Assembly (NCBI GenBank): GCA_903850565.1
Contig: CAINLV010000023.1
Location: forward strand, 1-64,000
Source: an uncultured Actinomycetes bacterium
GTDB taxonomy: Bacteria > Actinomycetota > Actinomycetes > Nanopelagicales > Nanopelagicaceae
Length of the DNA: 64,000 bases
Direction of reading: 5' to 3'
In this document: positions 63,034 through 64,000 of the stretch, one piece after another
Layout of the letters: each line of letters starts with the position of its first letter
Position numbering within the stretch: the first letter of the stretch is position 1
Position numbers and translations under genes: made by a program
The notes under the pieces: model-generated
Told to the model about the DNA's origin: nothing
The model's database searches: none
The model's input: the letters and a program-made list of their open reading frames with translations, nothing else

Positions 63034-64000
63034 AAGCCCGCTTCTGCATTGCCAAATTGTTTAAACCATTCCAGCGCTAACGGATTGGCAAGTGAATCGA
63101 CGTTTCGTACCGTGCGGCCATTAATTACGTCGGTTACAGCAAGTTCGACTAATTTATTGCTTTTCGTTCGTGGTAACTCTGGTGTTGCGATTATGAGATC
63201 GGGAACGTGACGAGGGCTGGCCTGTGTTCGCAGTGCCACCTTGATGGCAGTGATGAGTTCTGGGGTCAATACGGTGCCTGATTTCAAAGTCACAAACAAA
63301 AGAACTCGAGTGTCATTTTCCCAATCTTGAGAGACTGCCATCGATTCTGTGATCTCTAGAAAGGATTCCACAACGCGGTAAATTTCAGCGGTTCCAATGC
63401 GTACACCCTTGGAGTTTAAAGTCGCATCGCTTCGCCCGTATAACGTAAATCCTCCGGTACCGGACTGGGATGCGAAATCTCCATGCGTCCACACATTTGG
63501 AAACCCTTCAAAATAAGCAGCGCGATACTTGTGGTTATCGACATCCCCCCAAAATCCTAATGGCTTAGATGGAAAGGGGAGAGTACAAACAAGTTCGCCC
63601 TTTTGGTTCTCGGCTGCCTTACTTCCTTGCGAATTAAAGACAGCCACCGCCATACCAAGACAAGGAGCTTGAAGTTCCCCGCGATGAACAGGCAACGTTG
63701 GAACCCCAGCGAGAAAACACCCGCAAATGTCGGTTCCGCCGGACATGGAGACCAAGTGAACATCGCGCTTAAAATCTTGATAAATAAAGTCAAAACTTTC
63801 AGGCGAAAGAACCGAACCAGTTGAACCGATGGTGCGCAATGAGGACAGGTCGTGGGTTTTGGAAATCTCAAGCTGCTCTTTGCTATAAGTGTCGATGAGT
63901 TTGGCCGATAACCCGAAGAAGGTGAGCTTTTCTTCATCGATGAGATCAATAAGGCGGCCAGAGTGTGGATGCACCGGAGATCCGTCATATAAGACGATGG
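63030..64000 (-). CDS. Acetoacetyl-CoA synthetase, C-terminal part
   Basis: The C-terminal 323 or more residues of an AMP-forming acyl-CoA synthetase; the gene continues past the window edge. Family features are SMSGGTDICGCFLAGVP, LPVHRGELQAPCLGMAVAVF, WTHGDFASQ and the A8-type YGRSDATLNSKGVRIGTAEIYR, with the catalytic-lysine segment LPRTKSNKLVE near the end. The combination GGTDICGCF with HPHSGRLIDLID points to acetoacetyl-CoA synthetase. It would activate acetoacetate or a similar 3-oxo acid. It converges on the FGGY kinase gene, and the two stops share CTAG. Confidence 0.88.
   Translation of the reverse strand, partial: IVLYDGSPVHPHSGRLIDLIDEEKLTFFGLSAKLIDTYSKEQLEISKTHDLSSLRTIGSTGSVLSPESFDFIYQDFKRDVHLVSMSGGTDICGCFLAGVPTLPVHRGELQAPCLGMAVAVFNSQGSKAAENQKGELVCTLPFPSKPLGFWGDVDNHKYRAAYFEGFPNVWTHGDFASQSGTGGFTLYGRSDATLNSKGVRIGTAEIYRVVESFLEITESMAVSQDWENDTRVLLFVTLKSGTVLTPELITAIKVALRTQASPRHVPDLIIATPELPRTKSNKLVELAVTDVINGRTVRNVDSLANPLALEWFKQFGNAEAGF

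Overview
This window reads as the chromosome of a small, compact, free-living actinobacterium. Actinobacterial markers visible in the sequence are SepH, a DUF7455 protein, DUF4192, a GlgA/GlgC pair of the actinobacterial type, a SAM-IV-type riboswitch, and primary sigma factor, ParE and ParC homologues lying close together as in Streptomyces. The moderate GC, very short gaps, touching or overlapping stop codons and many leaderless promoters suggest a streamlined aquatic lineage such as the freshwater acI group (Nanopelagicales). That placement is inference. I saw no transposase, integrase, prophage, CRISPR array or rRNA, and no gap without a gene longer than about 250 bases.

Layout. 0-7 kb: a partial lysine-rich protein, an MFS exporter with panB, nadE, then a SAM riboswitch with metY and metX. 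7-13 kb: the primary sigma factor, a CDGSH Fe-S protein, a DUF7455 protein, and convergent parE and parC; ParC lacks its C-terminal domain. 13-18 kb: pseudouridine salvage (psuG-psuK), a phosphodiesterase, a dienelactone-hydrolase-like protein, SepH and an inositol-monophosphatase-like enzyme. 18-24 kb: rplS, lepB, rnhB, yraN, comM, dprA and era. 24-30 kb: an EamA transporter, divergent glgA/glgC, a DinG helicase and a NUDIX hydrolase. 30-37 kb: a secreted PKD protein, DUF4192, alanine dehydrogenase, a glutamine synthetase homologue, leuA behind a leucine leader peptide, recO and uppS. 37-47 kb: a zip-zur operon and a divergent monooxygenase-like gene around a Zur box, then glyS, dusB, ydcF, dgt, dnaG, tRNA-Asn, a DoxX-Rieske fusion and an ACT protein. 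47-56 kb: a beta-galactosidase/Leloir operon (lacZ-galT-galE-galK) divergent from an alpha-galactosidase. 56-64 kb: an SDR, deoD, tRNA-Met, an amino-acid-type permease, a second SDR, a sphingosine-1-phosphate-lyase homologue, an FGGY kinase and part of an acetoacetyl-CoA synthetase.

How the genes work together. The galactoside genes form a complete route from oligosaccharide to UDP-glucose and glucose-1-phosphate, and the glycogen pair could store the product. The methionine genes are adjacent and metY sits directly behind the riboswitch. Zinc uptake (zip) is co-transcribed with its likely repressor (zur).

The most notable signals are: (1) a recurrent TANNNT-6/7 nt-start-codon arrangement, meaning many genes are probably leaderless, which also corrects several gene starts; (2) a leaderless leucine-rich leader peptide with mutually exclusive hairpins before leuA; (3) a perfect Zur palindrome between divergent genes; (4) a ParC that stops exactly where the C-terminal pinwheel should begin; (5) a eukaryote-like sphingosine-1-phosphate lyase homologue followed by an FGGY kinase, possibly an undescribed catabolic cassette.
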